DNA of 64,000 nt from Azotobacter vinelandii CA (lineage in GTDB: Bacteria; Pseudomonadota; Gammaproteobacteria; Pseudomonadales; Pseudomonadaceae): contig NC_021149.1 of NCBI RefSeq assembly GCF_000380335.1, positions 434,001-498,000 of the forward strand. Direction: 5' to 3'. This document shows positions 9,495 through 17,746 of the stretch, piece after piece. The notes beneath the pieces are model-generated. The model saw nothing but the letters and a program-made list of their open reading frames with translations, ran no database searches and had not been told where the DNA came from. The stretch's first letter is position 1, and every line of letters starts with the position of its first letter. The position numbers and the translations under genes are program-made.

Positions 9495-9519
9495 ATCCGC
9501 AAATCGACAAGGCTCTGCC

Positions 9520-10011
9520 ATGACTGAACAAGCTAGCAACGGCGCCGCACAAGACGGCCAGAACGCCCAATTCTCCCTGCAGCGCATCTATGTGCGCGAC
9601 CTTTCCTTCGAGGCACCGAAGGCGCCGGAGATCTTCCGCCAGGACTGGAAGCCGAGTGTCCAACTGGACCTGAACACCAGGCAGAAAGCGCTCGACGGCG
9701 GCGACTTCTACGAAGTGGTGCTGAGCCTTTCGGTCACCGTGAAGACCGGCGAGGAAGTGGCCTTCATCGCCGAGGTGCAGCAGGCCGGCATCTTCCTGAT
9801 CAAGGGCCTGGACGCCGAAGCCATGGGTCACACCCTGGGCGCCTTCTGCCCGAGTCTGCTCTTCCCCTATGCCCGCGAGGCGCTGGACAATCTGGTCGTG
9901 CGTGGCTCCTTCCCGGCCCTGATGCTGGCGCCGGTGAATTTCGACGTGCTCTACGCCCAGGAACTGGCGCGGATGCAGGCCGAGGGCCAGGCATCGGGTA
10001 CGGTGCAGTAA
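9520..10011 (+). CDS. secB: Protein-export chaperone SecB
   Basis: A 163-residue chaperone that works as a tetramer, holds unfolded pre-proteins and delivers them to SecA. It shows the usual acidic N-terminal tail, the [11 protein letters not shown] start of the core and the conserved [12 protein letters not shown] segment of the interface helix. Last gene of the yibN-grxC-secB operon, followed by a good intrinsic terminator. The ATG at 9520 fits the family N-terminus. Confidence 0.97.
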   Translation: MTEQASNGAAQDGQNAQFSLQRIYVRDLSFEAPKAPEIFRQDWKPSVQLDLNTRQKALDGGDFYEVVLSLSVTVKTGEEVAFIAEVQQAGIFLIKGLDAEAMGHTLGAFCPSLLFPYAREALDNLVVRGSFPALMLAPVNFDVLYAQELARMQAEGQASGTVQ

Positions 10012-10030
10012 GGTCGCAGCCCTGCCGAGA

Positions 10031-10055
10031 AAAGCGCCCTGCGGGGCGCTTTTTC
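10031..10055 (+). terminator. Rho-independent terminator after secB
   Basis: Stem AAAGCGCCC (10031-10039) with GGGCGCTTT (10044-10052), a four-base loop and a short T-run. The A-run on the left arm means it can also serve the convergent trmL transcript on the minus strand. Confidence 0.85.
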
Positions 10056-10063
10056 GTTTCCGC

Positions 10064-10525
10064 TCAGTCCATCGCGAAATCGAGCTGGCGCCAGGCCTCG
10101 TAGACCGCCACCGCCACCGTGTTCGACAGGTTCAGGCTGCGACAGGCGGAGCGCATCGGCAGGCGCAGGCGCTGCTCCGGCGGCAGGCTCTCGCGGACTT
10201 CCTGCGGTAGCCCACGGCTTTCCGGCCCGAACAGGAAGGCGTCGCCGCGCCGGTAGGCCACGCTGTGATAGGGCTGCGATCCCTTGGTGGTGAAGGCGAA
10301 CAGGCGCGGCCGACCGAGGCTCTCCAGGCAGGAGGGCAGGTCGGCGTGGCGCTTGAGGGTGGCATATTCGTGGTAGTCCAGGCCGGCGCGGCGCAGGCGC
10401 TTGTCGTCCAGTTCGAAGCCCAGCGGATCGATCAGATGCAGGCTGCAGCCGGTGTTGGCGCAGAGCCTGATGATATTGCCGGTGTTCGGTGGGATTTCCG
10501 GTTGGAAGAGGATGACGTGAAACAT
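10064..10525 (-). CDS. trmL: tRNA (cytidine/uridine-2'-O-)-methyltransferase
   Basis: A 153-residue SPOUT enzyme that methylates the ribose at wobble position 34 of certain leucine tRNAs using AdoMet. It begins with the typical MFHVILFQPEIPPNTGN, and carries the knot motifs LFGPESRGLP and RSLNLSNTVAVAVYE in which AdoMet binds. The family length fixes the start at 10525; a longer in-frame extension to 10666 has no homology features. Convergent with secB. Confidence 0.95.
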   Translation of the reverse strand: MFHVILFQPEIPPNTGNIIRLCANTGCSLHLIDPLGFELDDKRLRRAGLDYHEYATLKRHADLPSCLESLGRPRLFAFTTKGSQPYHSVAYRRGDAFLFGPESRGLPQEVRESLPPEQRLRLPMRSACRSLNLSNTVAVAVYEAWRQLDFAMD

Positions 10526-10722
10526 GCACGGCTCCGGACAGGGAGGCGGCATTCTATCCTGTCGCCGCACCCTTGCCGTAGCCGGGGCGCCGCCGTCCCG
10601 CGATGGCGAGCCGGATGTCGGCGTTGCCGACCGGGGCTCCCGATGTTCCGTGCCGAGGCGAAGCATCCTGTGTGCCAGGGCTTTCGGGCTCGGCCGAAGA
10701 GACGGATCGGTCCGGCAGGGGA

Positions 10723-10740
10723 TATAGGCAAAGGCTTACA
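10723..10740 (+). promoter_or_regulatory. GacA-type upstream activating sequence candidate
   Basis: TATAGG-N6-CTTACA resembles the GacA box TGTAAG-N6-CTTACA: the right half is exact and the left half matches at four of six positions. Its centre is about 65 bases before the predicted start of the adjacent GGA-rich RNA, the distance typical of rsm genes. A -10 candidate is TAGTCT at 10785-10790. Confidence 0.5.
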
Positions 10741-10796
10741 TGGTGTGATGGCGATCGCCACTGTTTAGTCGATGGGGGGATGCCTAGTCTATTGCT

Positions 10797-11140
10797 CAAG
10801 GGCGTCGCGCAGGAAGCGCATCGAAAAACACGGACGGCGTCGCAGGTTCCGCCAGGATGGCGGATGATAGGGAGATCGCGCAGGAGGCGCATCGACCGGC
10901 ATGGATGGGGTCGGGAATTCACCGGGAGGGTGAGGCCGCAGGGATGGTTGGCGCAGGATGCATTGGGGAACTCAGGGACGATCGCCAGGATGGCATTGTT
11001 CAGGGACGATGCGCGCAGGATGCGCCATGTGACTCATGGACGATTCAGGGACGATCGGGGATGTTCCGCCAGGATGGCGGAGGTAGTCAGGGATGTCAGA
11101 ATCAGTCTGCAAGACCCCGCTTTGCGGGGTTTTCTTTTTT
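10797..11140 (+). ncRNA. GGA-rich RsmA/CsrA-sequestering sRNA (RsmY/Z or CsrB type)
   Basis: About 340 nt from a predicted start near 10797 to an intrinsic terminator. I count about 22 GGA triplets. At least six are in AGGA five-base loops on GC stems: 10807-10819, 10849-10863, 10878-10890, 10984-10994, 11013-11025 and 11066-11080. The second and last hairpins share a 17-base identical sequence. This is the signature of RNAs that titrate RsmA/CsrA. No protein frame with a ribosome binding site runs through it. The neighbours, a LysR gene and a class III aminotransferase-like gene, recall the rsmY locus of P. aeruginosa, but this RNA is about three times the length of RsmY and close to E. coli CsrB. 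The boundaries are predicted. Confidence 0.75.
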
Positions 11141-11141
11141 T
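11114..11141 (+). terminator. Rho-independent terminator of the Rsm-type RNA
   Basis: Stem ACCCCGC (11114-11120) with GCGGGGT (11124-11130), a three-base loop and a T-rich tract of 11 bases with one C. It faces the 3' end of the convergent lysR gene 26 bases away. Confidence 0.9.
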
Positions 11142-11166
11142 GCGCCTGCGAAACGGCGCTTTGGAC

Positions 11167-12066
11167 TCAGCCGCGGACCTCATGGAGGCCGGGCATTCCC
11201 TCCAGCAGCGAGCGCAGCAGGTTCACCATGCCCTGCTGGCGCTGCGCATCGCGGTAGACCAGTCCCACCTTCAGGGGGATGCGCGGTTCGCTGAGCGGTT
11301 TCCACAACAGACCCGGATGGCTGTGCGGCGGCCGCGAACAGCCCGGCAGCACCGTGGCCAGGGTCGTGTGCGGCAGGCTGTCGAGGATGCTGTTCATGTG
11401 GTTCAGCTCGGCCTGTACCTGCGGACGCCGGCCGAGCATGCCGAGCTGCTCCTGCCAGATCTGCCGCACGCGGAATTCCTCGCCGAACAGCAGCATCGGC
11501 AACTCCGCCGCCTGGGCCAGGGAAACCTTCTTGAAGTCCTTGAGCGGATGCTTTTCCGGGATCACCAGCTGCAATTCATCCTCGTACAACGGCAGGCTGT
11601 GCAGCCCGGGCTGACGCGGCGGCAGAAAACCGATGCCGATATCCAGGGTACCGGCCAGCAGGCGTCGTTCGATATCGGTGCCGGACAATTCGTAGAGCTG
11701 TACCACCAGGTGCGGCTGGGCCTGGCGCAGACGCTCCAGCAGCGGCGGCACCAGGCTGGCGCTGACCGTTTGTAGCACACCGACCGCCAGGCTGCGTGCC
11801 GCCTGCCCACGGAAGGCGCGCAGTGCGTCGCGGGCGCGCTCCAGGCCTTCCAGTAGCGGCACCGCATGGGTGTACAGGGTCTGCGCGGCGAGGGTCGGCA
11901 GCAGGCGCTTGCCGGTGCGCTGAAACAGGCTGACGTCGAGGTCCGACTCGAGGTGGCGGATCTGCTGCGAGAGCGCTGGCTGCGATAGGCTCAGGCGCTC
12001 TGCGGCGCGCCTTACGTGGCCTTCCTCGTACAGGGCGACGAAATAACGCAACTGACGGAAATCCAT
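11167..12066 (-). CDS. LysR-family transcriptional regulator
   Basis: A 299-residue regulator. The winged helix-turn-helix is in residues 1-60 (AERLSLSQPALSQQIRHLE); a two-lobed periplasmic-binding-protein-like effector domain follows from about residue 90. The sequence is closest in feel to the CynR/CysL-type subfamily, but the effector cannot be deduced. It is transcribed away from the aminotransferase-like gene at 12287; the 220-base spacer would hold its operator and LysR proteins often control the divergent neighbour. Its 3' end faces the Rsm-type RNA. Confidence 0.9.
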   Translation of the reverse strand: MDFRQLRYFVALYEEGHVRRAAERLSLSQPALSQQIRHLESDLDVSLFQRTGKRLLPTLAAQTLYTHAVPLLEGLERARDALRAFRGQAARSLAVGVLQTVSASLVPPLLERLRQAQPHLVVQLYELSGTDIERRLLAGTLDIGIGFLPPRQPGLHSLPLYEDELQLVIPEKHPLKDFKKVSLAQAAELPMLLFGEEFRVRQIWQEQLGMLGRRPQVQAELNHMNSILDSLPHTTLATVLPGCSRPPHSHPGLLWKPLSEPRIPLKVGLVYRDAQRQQGMVNLLRSLLEGMPGLHEVRG

Positions 12067-12286
12067 AACTTTCTCTTATCGATGAATCTGGAAAATCGAA
12101 ATAGCCGTGGGTGGCGATACCTCCTAGTCTAATCCCCATCGATCACGCTTACAGCGCTCTGGAGGCCAGGCTGAGTGATGTGCCAGGCAGTGGTATCAAG
12201 GGTGCTCATAGGCAAAGCCGAAGGAATTGATGTCGAACTGAGCCGCGCCGCTGGCTGCCGGGCTCTCTGCCCGGAGGGGGTGCAAG

Positions 12287-13459
12287 GTGCGTGAAGCCTT
12301 GGCCTGCATGCGGATGATGCGCACCCTGGAGCGTCCGTCGCAGCTTTTCGTGCGCGGCCAGGGGTCCTGGTTGTGGGATGTCGAAGGTGATGCCTATCTC
12401 GACTTCACCCAGGGGTTGATGGCGAACAGCCTGGGGCATTGTCCGAGCGTTCTGGTGGGTGCCTTGCGGCGCCAGGTGGACAATCTGATCAATCCGGGGG
12501 CGGGTTATTACAACCTCGGCATGCTCAAGCTGGCCACGCGCCTGTGCCAGGTCACCGACAGCGATCAGGCCTATTTCCTGAGCAGCGGTGCCGAGGCCAG
12601 GGGAGCGGCGATCCGGCTGGCGAGCAAGTGGGGGCAACTGCATCGCGGTGGCGCCGGTCGCATCGTCATGGTGTGCGACGGTTCTCGCGGCAATGTCCAG
12701 GATGCGCCGGCCGCCCGGTACTGGGCGACTGCCGTGGACAAGCCGGGTACGGCGGAACTCGTCGGGGTGCCCTGCAACGATCTGCAGGCGTTGGCGTCCG
12801 CGCTCGACGAGCGGACCGTGGCGGTGATGCTGGAGCCGCTGCAGGGCGAGACGGAGGTGGCGACTCGCGAGTACCTGCAGGCCGTCTCCCGGCTGTGCAA
12901 CGAGCGCGGCCTGCTGCTGATCCTCGACGAGGTACAGACCGGGATCGGGCGTTACGGCGCGCTGCTGGCCGGGGAGTTGTATGACGTACGTGCCGACATC
13001 GTCACGCTCGGCACGGGGTTGGGCGGGGGAATGCCTCTGGCGGCCCTGCTGGCTCGCGGTAGCGCCTGCTGCTTCGAGCCGGGCGATCTGGTCGGCAGTT
13101 GTCATGGCAACGCGCTGGCGAGCGCTGCCGGTCTGGCGGTACTCGACACAGTGCTGGAGGCGGGGTTTCTCGAGCACGTTCGAGCGGCCGGCGAGCATCT
13201 GCGCGAGGGGCTGGTCCAATTGGCCGGTCGCTATGGTCACGGCCCGCTGCGCGGCCGGGGTTTGTTGACGAATTTGCCGCTGGCGGGCCTCCCGGCTGCG
13301 GCGGTGGTGGAAGCGGCGCTGAAGGAGCGCCTGCTGATCGGCGCGCCGCAGGCGCACTGTCTGCGCTTTTCGCCGGCGCTGACGGTCAGCCACGGCAACA
13401 TCGATGAAATGCTCAAGCGCCTGACGCGTGCGCTGTGCCGGGTTTCCGGCCGAAACTGA
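12287..13459 (+). CDS. Class III aminotransferase-like protein lacking the PLP lysine
   Basis: A 390-residue protein of the acetylornithine/ornithine aminotransferase fold. Recognisable motifs include VMLEPLQGE, LILDEVQTGIGR and LGTGLGGGMPLAAL. In the last one, position 243 is Thr (ACG) where the family has the catalytic Lys (normally AKALGGG or GKGLGGG); AAG to ACG is one base. The PLP-phosphate motif is also altered (SSGAEARGAA for SGAEANEAA), as is the usual FHGRT segment. It may therefore be a pseudo-enzyme or bind PLP in another way. A strong GGAGGGGG site six bases upstream supports the GTG start at 12287; ATG codons 8, 10 and 11 are alternatives. Divergent from lysR, ended by a good terminator. 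Confidence 0.8.
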   Translation: MREALACMRMMRTLERPSQLFVRGQGSWLWDVEGDAYLDFTQGLMANSLGHCPSVLVGALRRQVDNLINPGAGYYNLGMLKLATRLCQVTDSDQAYFLSSGAEARGAAIRLASKWGQLHRGGAGRIVMVCDGSRGNVQDAPAARYWATAVDKPGTAELVGVPCNDLQALASALDERTVAVMLEPLQGETEVATREYLQAVSRLCNERGLLLILDEVQTGIGRYGALLAGELYDVRADIVTLGTGLGGGMPLAALLARGSACCFEPGDLVGSCHGNALASAAGLAVLDTVLEAGFLEHVRAAGEHLREGLVQLAGRYGHGPLRGRGLLTNLPLAGLPAAAVVEAALKERLLIGAPQAHCLRFSPALTVSHGNIDEMLKRLTRALCRVSGRN

Positions 13460-13484
13460 ATACCGTCTCTTGCGAAATCGCAGC

Positions 13485-13516
13485 CGCCCCGCCAGGAATG
13501 CCGGGGCGTTTTTTTT
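13485..13516 (+). terminator. Rho-independent terminator
   Basis: Stem CGCCCCG (13485-13491) with CGGGGCG (13502-13508), a ten-base loop and eight T residues. It ends the aminotransferase-like transcript. Confidence 0.9.
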
Positions 13517-13935
13517 GCCTGTCGGTCCAAAACGAATGAAGAAAATCCTTGTGGAGGCGAAGGCGAAAAAAGAGGCTGGGCCCGACCGCTGCCCAACCTT
13601 CACGCCAAACCGTGCCGCGCTCTGCCCCGACGCGATTTCCGCAGGGACGGGCGAGCACTGGAACCTCAGCGAGATTCGTGCCGTTGGACGGGTGCGGGTA
13701 TTGGCGGTGGATTTCGCTGAAAATCGCCGATCATGCCGAGGTCTGACGGGGCGTGCGAGCCAGGGGCATCCTGCGGACAGGACATGTCCGAAATGCTGGA
13801 CACGGGATGTCCCGCCAGTCGGACGTCGCAACGGGCATCGAGCAGGGCAAGCATGGACCGGCGGGCGCCAAGGAACCCGGGAGGGCTGTCTCGGGTCGAT
13901 TCAGGAAAGCCTCGCGACCATCGACGGAGAATCCC
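13517..13935. other. Intergenic region without recognised gene
   Basis: About 420 bases. Open frames on both strands are overlapping and have no ribosome binding site or family features. A perfect GGACATGTCC palindrome lies near 13780, with a related GGACA...GATGTCC pair 20 bases on; this could be a small operator. A GGAG site at 13927-13930 belongs to the next gene. Confidence 0.5.
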
Positions 13936-14094
13936 ATGGACCTGCTGCGCATTCTCATCGCCATTCTGCTGCCGCCGCTTGGCGTGTTCCTGCAGGTAGG
14001 TTTCGCCGGCGCCTTCTGGCTGAACATCCTGCTGACCCTGCTCGGCTACCTGCCGGGCATCATCCATGCGGTGTACATCATCGCCAGGCGCTGA
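13936..14094 (+). CDS. Pmp3/YqaE-family small membrane protein
   Basis: A 52-residue protein made of two hydrophobic helices with the conserved LLPPLGVFLQVG motif between residues about 12 and 25 and an LGYLPGIIHAVYII second helix. This is the UPF0057 (YqaE/Pmp3/PMP3) family of stress-related plasma-membrane peptides, in which loss affects membrane potential in yeast; the bacterial role is not well defined. The ATG at 13936 follows a GGAG site. It is convergent with the lipid-transporter operon, whose last stop is four bases away. Confidence 0.9.
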   Translation: MDLLRILIAILLPPLGVFLQVGFAGAFWLNILLTLLGYLPGIIHAVYIIARR

Positions 14095-14097
14095 GTC

Positions 14098-14715
14098 TCA
14101 GCGGCCGGCGGCCAGGCGTCCGCCCTGGGCCAGGGTCCAGTCCACCAGTTGCCGGCTCAACCGGTCGCTGGCCGCGCCGAAGGCGGCGACCACGCTGTCG
14201 AGCCGTCCGTCGCTGACGCTCTGGCGCACCTCGAAGCGGCGACTGGCCAGGATACGCTGGCTGGCGCTGTGCACCAGGCTGACATCGAGACCGAGCCGGA
14301 CCTGCGGCTGGCCGTCGACGTATTCGCTATGGAAGCTGCGCAGGTCGCCGAGCAGTTCCAGATCGGCGTAGAGATGATTGTCGTCGCTGCTCACCGAGGC
14401 GGTGCGGCCGTCCTCGCGGAAGGCCTCGATCAGCCGGTCGCGCAGCAGGGTCGGGGCGTCGTCGCTCCAGCGGGCGCCCTGGTAGTTGCTGATCCGGTTG
14501 CCCTCCGGCATCACCGCGATGCGTGCGCTGCCGAGCATGCGGTCGGCCTTGGGGGTGGCGATGCGCAGCGCCTGGTCGAGGCGGGCGGTGGCCGGCTGGG
14601 CCTGGAGAGGCGTGCCGGGCAGGCGGTAGATGTGAATGGGCTCGGCTTCGGGCAGCACCGAGCAGGCCGTCAGGCTGCCGAGCAGAGCGAACAGGTAGAG
14701 GGGGTGGCGGGTCAT
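14098..14715 (-). CDS. ABC-transport auxiliary lipoprotein (PqiC/YmbA-like)
   Basis: A 205-residue lipoprotein with a signal peptide and lipobox LTAC (Cys18). The rest matches the pattern of the ABC-type transport auxiliary component family (PqiC/YmbA): an HIYRLPG start of the beta domain and a tyrosine/arginine-rich core. It is probably anchored in the outer membrane and receives lipid from the MlaD-like partner. Its start overlaps the stop of the MlaD-like gene by four bases, making it the last gene of the operon. Confidence 0.85.
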   Translation of the reverse strand: MTRHPLYLFALLGSLTACSVLPEAEPIHIYRLPGTPLQAQPATARLDQALRIATPKADRMLGSARIAVMPEGNRISNYQGARWSDDAPTLLRDRLIEAFREDGRTASVSSDDNHLYADLELLGDLRSFHSEYVDGQPQVRLGLDVSLVHSASQRILASRRFEVRQSVSDGRLDSVVAAFGAASDRLSRQLVDWTLAQGGRLAAGR

Positions 14716-15650
14716 GGTGCGAACTCCTGCATCTTCTCCCGACCGAGGAAAAAGCCCGAGGGATCGTCTTCGAGGTGGCGGGTGACCCGGCGCAGTCCGC
14801 CGAGGGTGGTGCGCAGCTCACTGATCGCCGGGCCCAGTTCGGCGATGCCGTCCATGCCGTTGTGCAGGGCCTGCTGGTTTTCCTCCAGCAGACGATCCAG
14901 GCGCGAGGTGCTGCGTTCGAGGGCGCTCATCGAGCGCTGTGCGCTGGCCAGCAACTTGCGGCCGTCGCCGTCCAGCAGCCCGTTGGCGTTGCGCGCCAGG
15001 CGGGTGATCTCTTCGAGCAGGGTACCGGTCTGCCGGCCGAGCTGGTTGAGCTGCCGCACGGTCTGGCCGAGTTCGTTGCGCTGCGCGGCGATCGCTCCCG
15101 TGGCCTGTTCGAGATGTTCCAGGATATGGCCGAGGCGGCCGACGTTGTCGGCCGAGAAGAGGAGGCTGGCGCCGGTCAGAATGCTGTTGATGCTGCTCAT
15201 CACGTCCTCGCCCTCGTCGAGCAGGGTATTGAGCGGGGAGGGATCGGCGACGATCAGCGGCGGCTTGCCGCCTTCGCGCTCGAGTCGCGGGCTTTGCGGC
15301 GTGCCGCCGAACAACTGGATGCTGCGGGCGCCGGTGATGTTGGCCAGCAGCAGGCGGACGCGGGTGTCCTGCTTGATCGGCGTGCCGCTGTCGATGCGGA
15401 TGAGCGCGCGGGCCATGCGCGGGTCCTGGGGGTCGAGCCAGAGCTGTTCCACGTCGCCGACCCGGATGCCGCTGTATTCCACCGGACTGCCGACCGCCAG
15501 GCCGCTCACCGAATGGTTGAACAGCACCTCGTAGTGATCGAACTCGCGGTCCAGGCTGGACTTGCTCAGCCAGAGGGCGAGCAGCAGGGCGGCGATCACC
15601 GCGACGACCGTGAACAGGCCGATCAGCACATGATGAGCGCGGGTTTCCAT
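14712..15650 (-). CDS. MlaD-family substrate-binding protein
   Basis: A 312-residue inner-membrane-anchored protein. One N-terminal transmembrane helix (about residues 8-27) is followed by an MCE/MlaD domain (YEVLFNHSVSGLAVGSPVEY, with the GIRVGDV loop) and a long helical tail of coiled-coil character (residues 150-290). MCE proteins form hexameric rings that bind phospholipid or other lipids between the two membranes. The ATG at 15650 overlaps the ATPase stop by four bases; longer in-frame extensions have no features. Confidence 0.9.
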   Translation of the reverse strand: METRAHHVLIGLFTVVAVIAALLLALWLSKSSLDREFDHYEVLFNHSVSGLAVGSPVEYSGIRVGDVEQLWLDPQDPRMARALIRIDSGTPIKQDTRVRLLLANITGARSIQLFGGTPQSPRLEREGGKPPLIVADPSPLNTLLDEGEDVMSSINSILTGASLLFSADNVGRLGHILEHLEQATGAIAAQRNELGQTVRQLNQLGRQTGTLLEEITRLARNANGLLDGDGRKLLASAQRSMSALERSTSRLDRLLEENQQALHNGMDGIAELGPAISELRTTLGGLRRVTRHLEDDPSGFFLGREKMQEFAP

Positions 15651-16450
15651 CAGGGGGTCTCCTGCAGTTCGGCGGCCTGCCGTGCCGCGCGGCCGCGCGG
15701 GCCGTGGAAGTATTCGCGTATCCAGGGATCGTCGGTGGCCGCCACCGTTTCCAGGCGGCCTTCGACCAGCACGCGCTTTTGCGCCAGCACGGCGATCCGG
15801 TCGCAACTGGTATACAGGGTGTCGAGGTCGTGGGTGACCAGGAACACGCTGAGTCCCAAGGCATCGCGCAGGGTGAGGATGAGCCGGTCGAAGGCCGCCG
15901 CGCCGATCGGGTCGAGCCCGGCGGTCGGCTCGTCGAGAAACAGCACTTCCGGGTCCAGCGCCAGGGCACGGGCCAGGGCGGCGCGCTTGATCATGCCGCC
16001 GGACAGTTCGTCCGGGTACTTGCCGGCGGCGTTGGCCGGCAGGCCGGCCAGGGCCAGCTTGAGGCGGGCCAGATGCTCGGCTTCGGGGCGCGTCAGTCCG
16101 GCGTGTTCGATCAGCGGCAGGGCGACGTTCTCCTCGAGATTCAGCGAGGTGAACAGGGCACCCTGCTGGAAGAGCACGCCGAAACGCCGCTCCAGCCGGG
16201 AACGGCGCAGGGGCGGCAGGGCCAGCAGGTCCTCGCCGAACACCTCGATCCGCCCGGCGCTGGGCCGGTGCAGACCGACGATACTACGCAGCAGCACCGA
16301 CTTGCCGGTACCCGAGCCGCCGACCACGCCGAGGATTTCGCCGCGGCGGATGTCCAGGTCGAGACCGTCGTGCACCGTCTGCTGACCGAAGCTGTTCACC
16401 AGGCCGCGTACCCGGATCAGCGCCTCCCGGGACGGCGCGCCGGCGCTCAC
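15650..16450 (-). CDS. ABC transporter ATP-binding protein (MlaF-like)
   Basis: A 266-residue ATPase. Walker A is GGSGTGKSVLL, the signature is ELSGGMIKRAALARAL, Walker B is VLFLDEPTAGLDP, and the switch is LVTHDLD. The LSGGMxKR signature is typical of the MlaF group. The start is taken as GTG at 16450, because it overlaps the permease TGA in a GTGA arrangement and the next possible start would cut the fold. It powers the MlaE-type permease encoded directly upstream. Confidence 0.93.
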   Translation of the reverse strand: MSAGAPSREALIRVRGLVNSFGQQTVHDGLDLDIRRGEILGVVGGSGTGKSVLLRSIVGLHRPSAGRIEVFGEDLLALPPLRRSRLERRFGVLFQQGALFTSLNLEENVALPLIEHAGLTRPEAEHLARLKLALAGLPANAAGKYPDELSGGMIKRAALARALALDPEVLFLDEPTAGLDPIGAAAFDRLILTLRDALGLSVFLVTHDLDTLYTSCDRIAVLAQKRVLVEGRLETVAATDDPWIREYFHGPRGRAARQAAELQETP

Positions 16451-17595
16451 CAGCCCATCTCCATGAGGAACAGGGCGGCCAGGGCGTCGATCAGGATTAC
16501 CATGAAGATCGACTGTACCACGCTGGAGGTGGTGCGTTCGCCGACCGACTGGGCGCTGCCGCTGGCCTTGAAGCCCTCCAGGCAACCGATCACGGCGATC
16601 AGGAAGGCGAACAGCGGCGCCTTGCCGAGGCCGACCAGATAATGGTTGACCGGAATTTCCTGTTCGAGGATGGCGAAGTACTGCACCGGCGAGATGTCCA
16701 GCGCCAGGACGCAGACCGCCAGGCCGCCGAGGATGCCGCAGAGCATGGCGATGAAGGTGAGGATCGGTAGGGTCAGCAGCATCGCCAGCACCCGCGGCAG
16801 CACCAGCAACTCGATCGGATCGAGGCCGAGGGCGCGGATCGCGTCGATTTCCTCGTTGGCCTTCATCGCGCCGATCTGCGCGGCGAAGGCGCTGGCGGTG
16901 CGTCCCGCCATCAGAATGGCGCAGAGCAGCACGCCGAATTCGCGCAGGAAGGAATAGGCCACCAGGTTGACGGTATAGATGGTGGCGCCGAACTGGCCGA
17001 GCACGGTGGCGCCGAGGAAGGCCACCACCGCGCCGACCATGAAAGTCAGCAGGGCGACGATGGGCACGGCGTCCAGCCCGGTCCGCTCGATGTGCGCCAC
17101 CAGCGGAGTGATGCGCCAGCGTCGCGGGCGCGGCAGGGTCGCCAGCAGGGTGCTCAGAGTCAGGCCGATGAAGCCGTACAGCGTGCGCTGCTGTTCCCAG
17201 AGCGTCTCGACGACCCGGCCGATGTGCGCCAGCTCGTCCTTGAGGGTGGAGCGTTCCGGCTCCTCCTCGGTACCGGCGGCGCCGGCGACCGCCATGGCGA
17301 CCGTGCGCAGCAGGGCCTGGCGCTCGGCCGGCAGTTGCGGCGCCCAGCGGGCGATGTCCGTCAGGCGCCGGGCGCCGAGCAACTCCACGAGCAGGCCGGC
17401 GCCCGCGGTGTCGAGCGCGCCCAGGCCGTCCAGCACGACCGGGCAGGCGTCGTCGAGCCGCGGCCTGGCGCGCTCGATTTCGCGTTTCAGGCGTGGATAG
17501 TGCTGCAACGTCCAGTCGCCGACGACGTTCAGCCCGGGAGGCTGGCCGGCACTGCTCGGTTGCAGTTGACCTGGTGATGAGGGGGTCGGATACAT
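16447..17595 (-). CDS. STAS-MlaE fused lipid ABC permease
   Basis: A 382-residue permease. The first about 100 residues look like a STAS domain (VVLDGLGALDTAGAGLLVEL), fused to the MlaE permease region from about residue 120. The MlaE signature is seen in GRTASAFAAQIGAMKANEE and in EIDAIRALGLDP. Five or six transmembrane helices are likely. In the canonical mla system the STAS protein (MlaB) is separate, so the fusion is a subtype. First gene of a four-gene minus-strand operon with four-base overlaps at every junction. Confidence 0.92.
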   Translation of the reverse strand: MYPTPSSPGQLQPSSAGQPPGLNVVGDWTLQHYPRLKREIERARPRLDDACPVVLDGLGALDTAGAGLLVELLGARRLTDIARWAPQLPAERQALLRTVAMAVAGAAGTEEEPERSTLKDELAHIGRVVETLWEQQRTLYGFIGLTLSTLLATLPRPRRWRITPLVAHIERTGLDAVPIVALLTFMVGAVVAFLGATVLGQFGATIYTVNLVAYSFLREFGVLLCAILMAGRTASAFAAQIGAMKANEEIDAIRALGLDPIELLVLPRVLAMLLTLPILTFIAMLCGILGGLAVCVLALDISPVQYFAILEQEIPVNHYLVGLGKAPLFAFLIAVIGCLEGFKASGSAQSVGERTTSSVVQSIFMVILIDALAALFLMEMGW

Positions 17596-17746
17596 CGTTG
17601 CCCTGTCCGTGTCGCCTTGCGGTGGAGACTCGCGACGAATCTCGGGGGATCATAGCAGCCTGTTTTTTCGATCACAGCATGCAGCCGGCCGGAGCCGGGA
17701 TATGTTCAGGTAGGCTAGCGACTTTTCACGTCGAGGATGTTCCACC

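Noticed and set aside
10603-11775. Open frame of 390 codons across the Rsm RNA and lysR
   Set aside because: It crosses a strong terminator and runs antisense into lysR; the GGA hairpins explain the sequence better.
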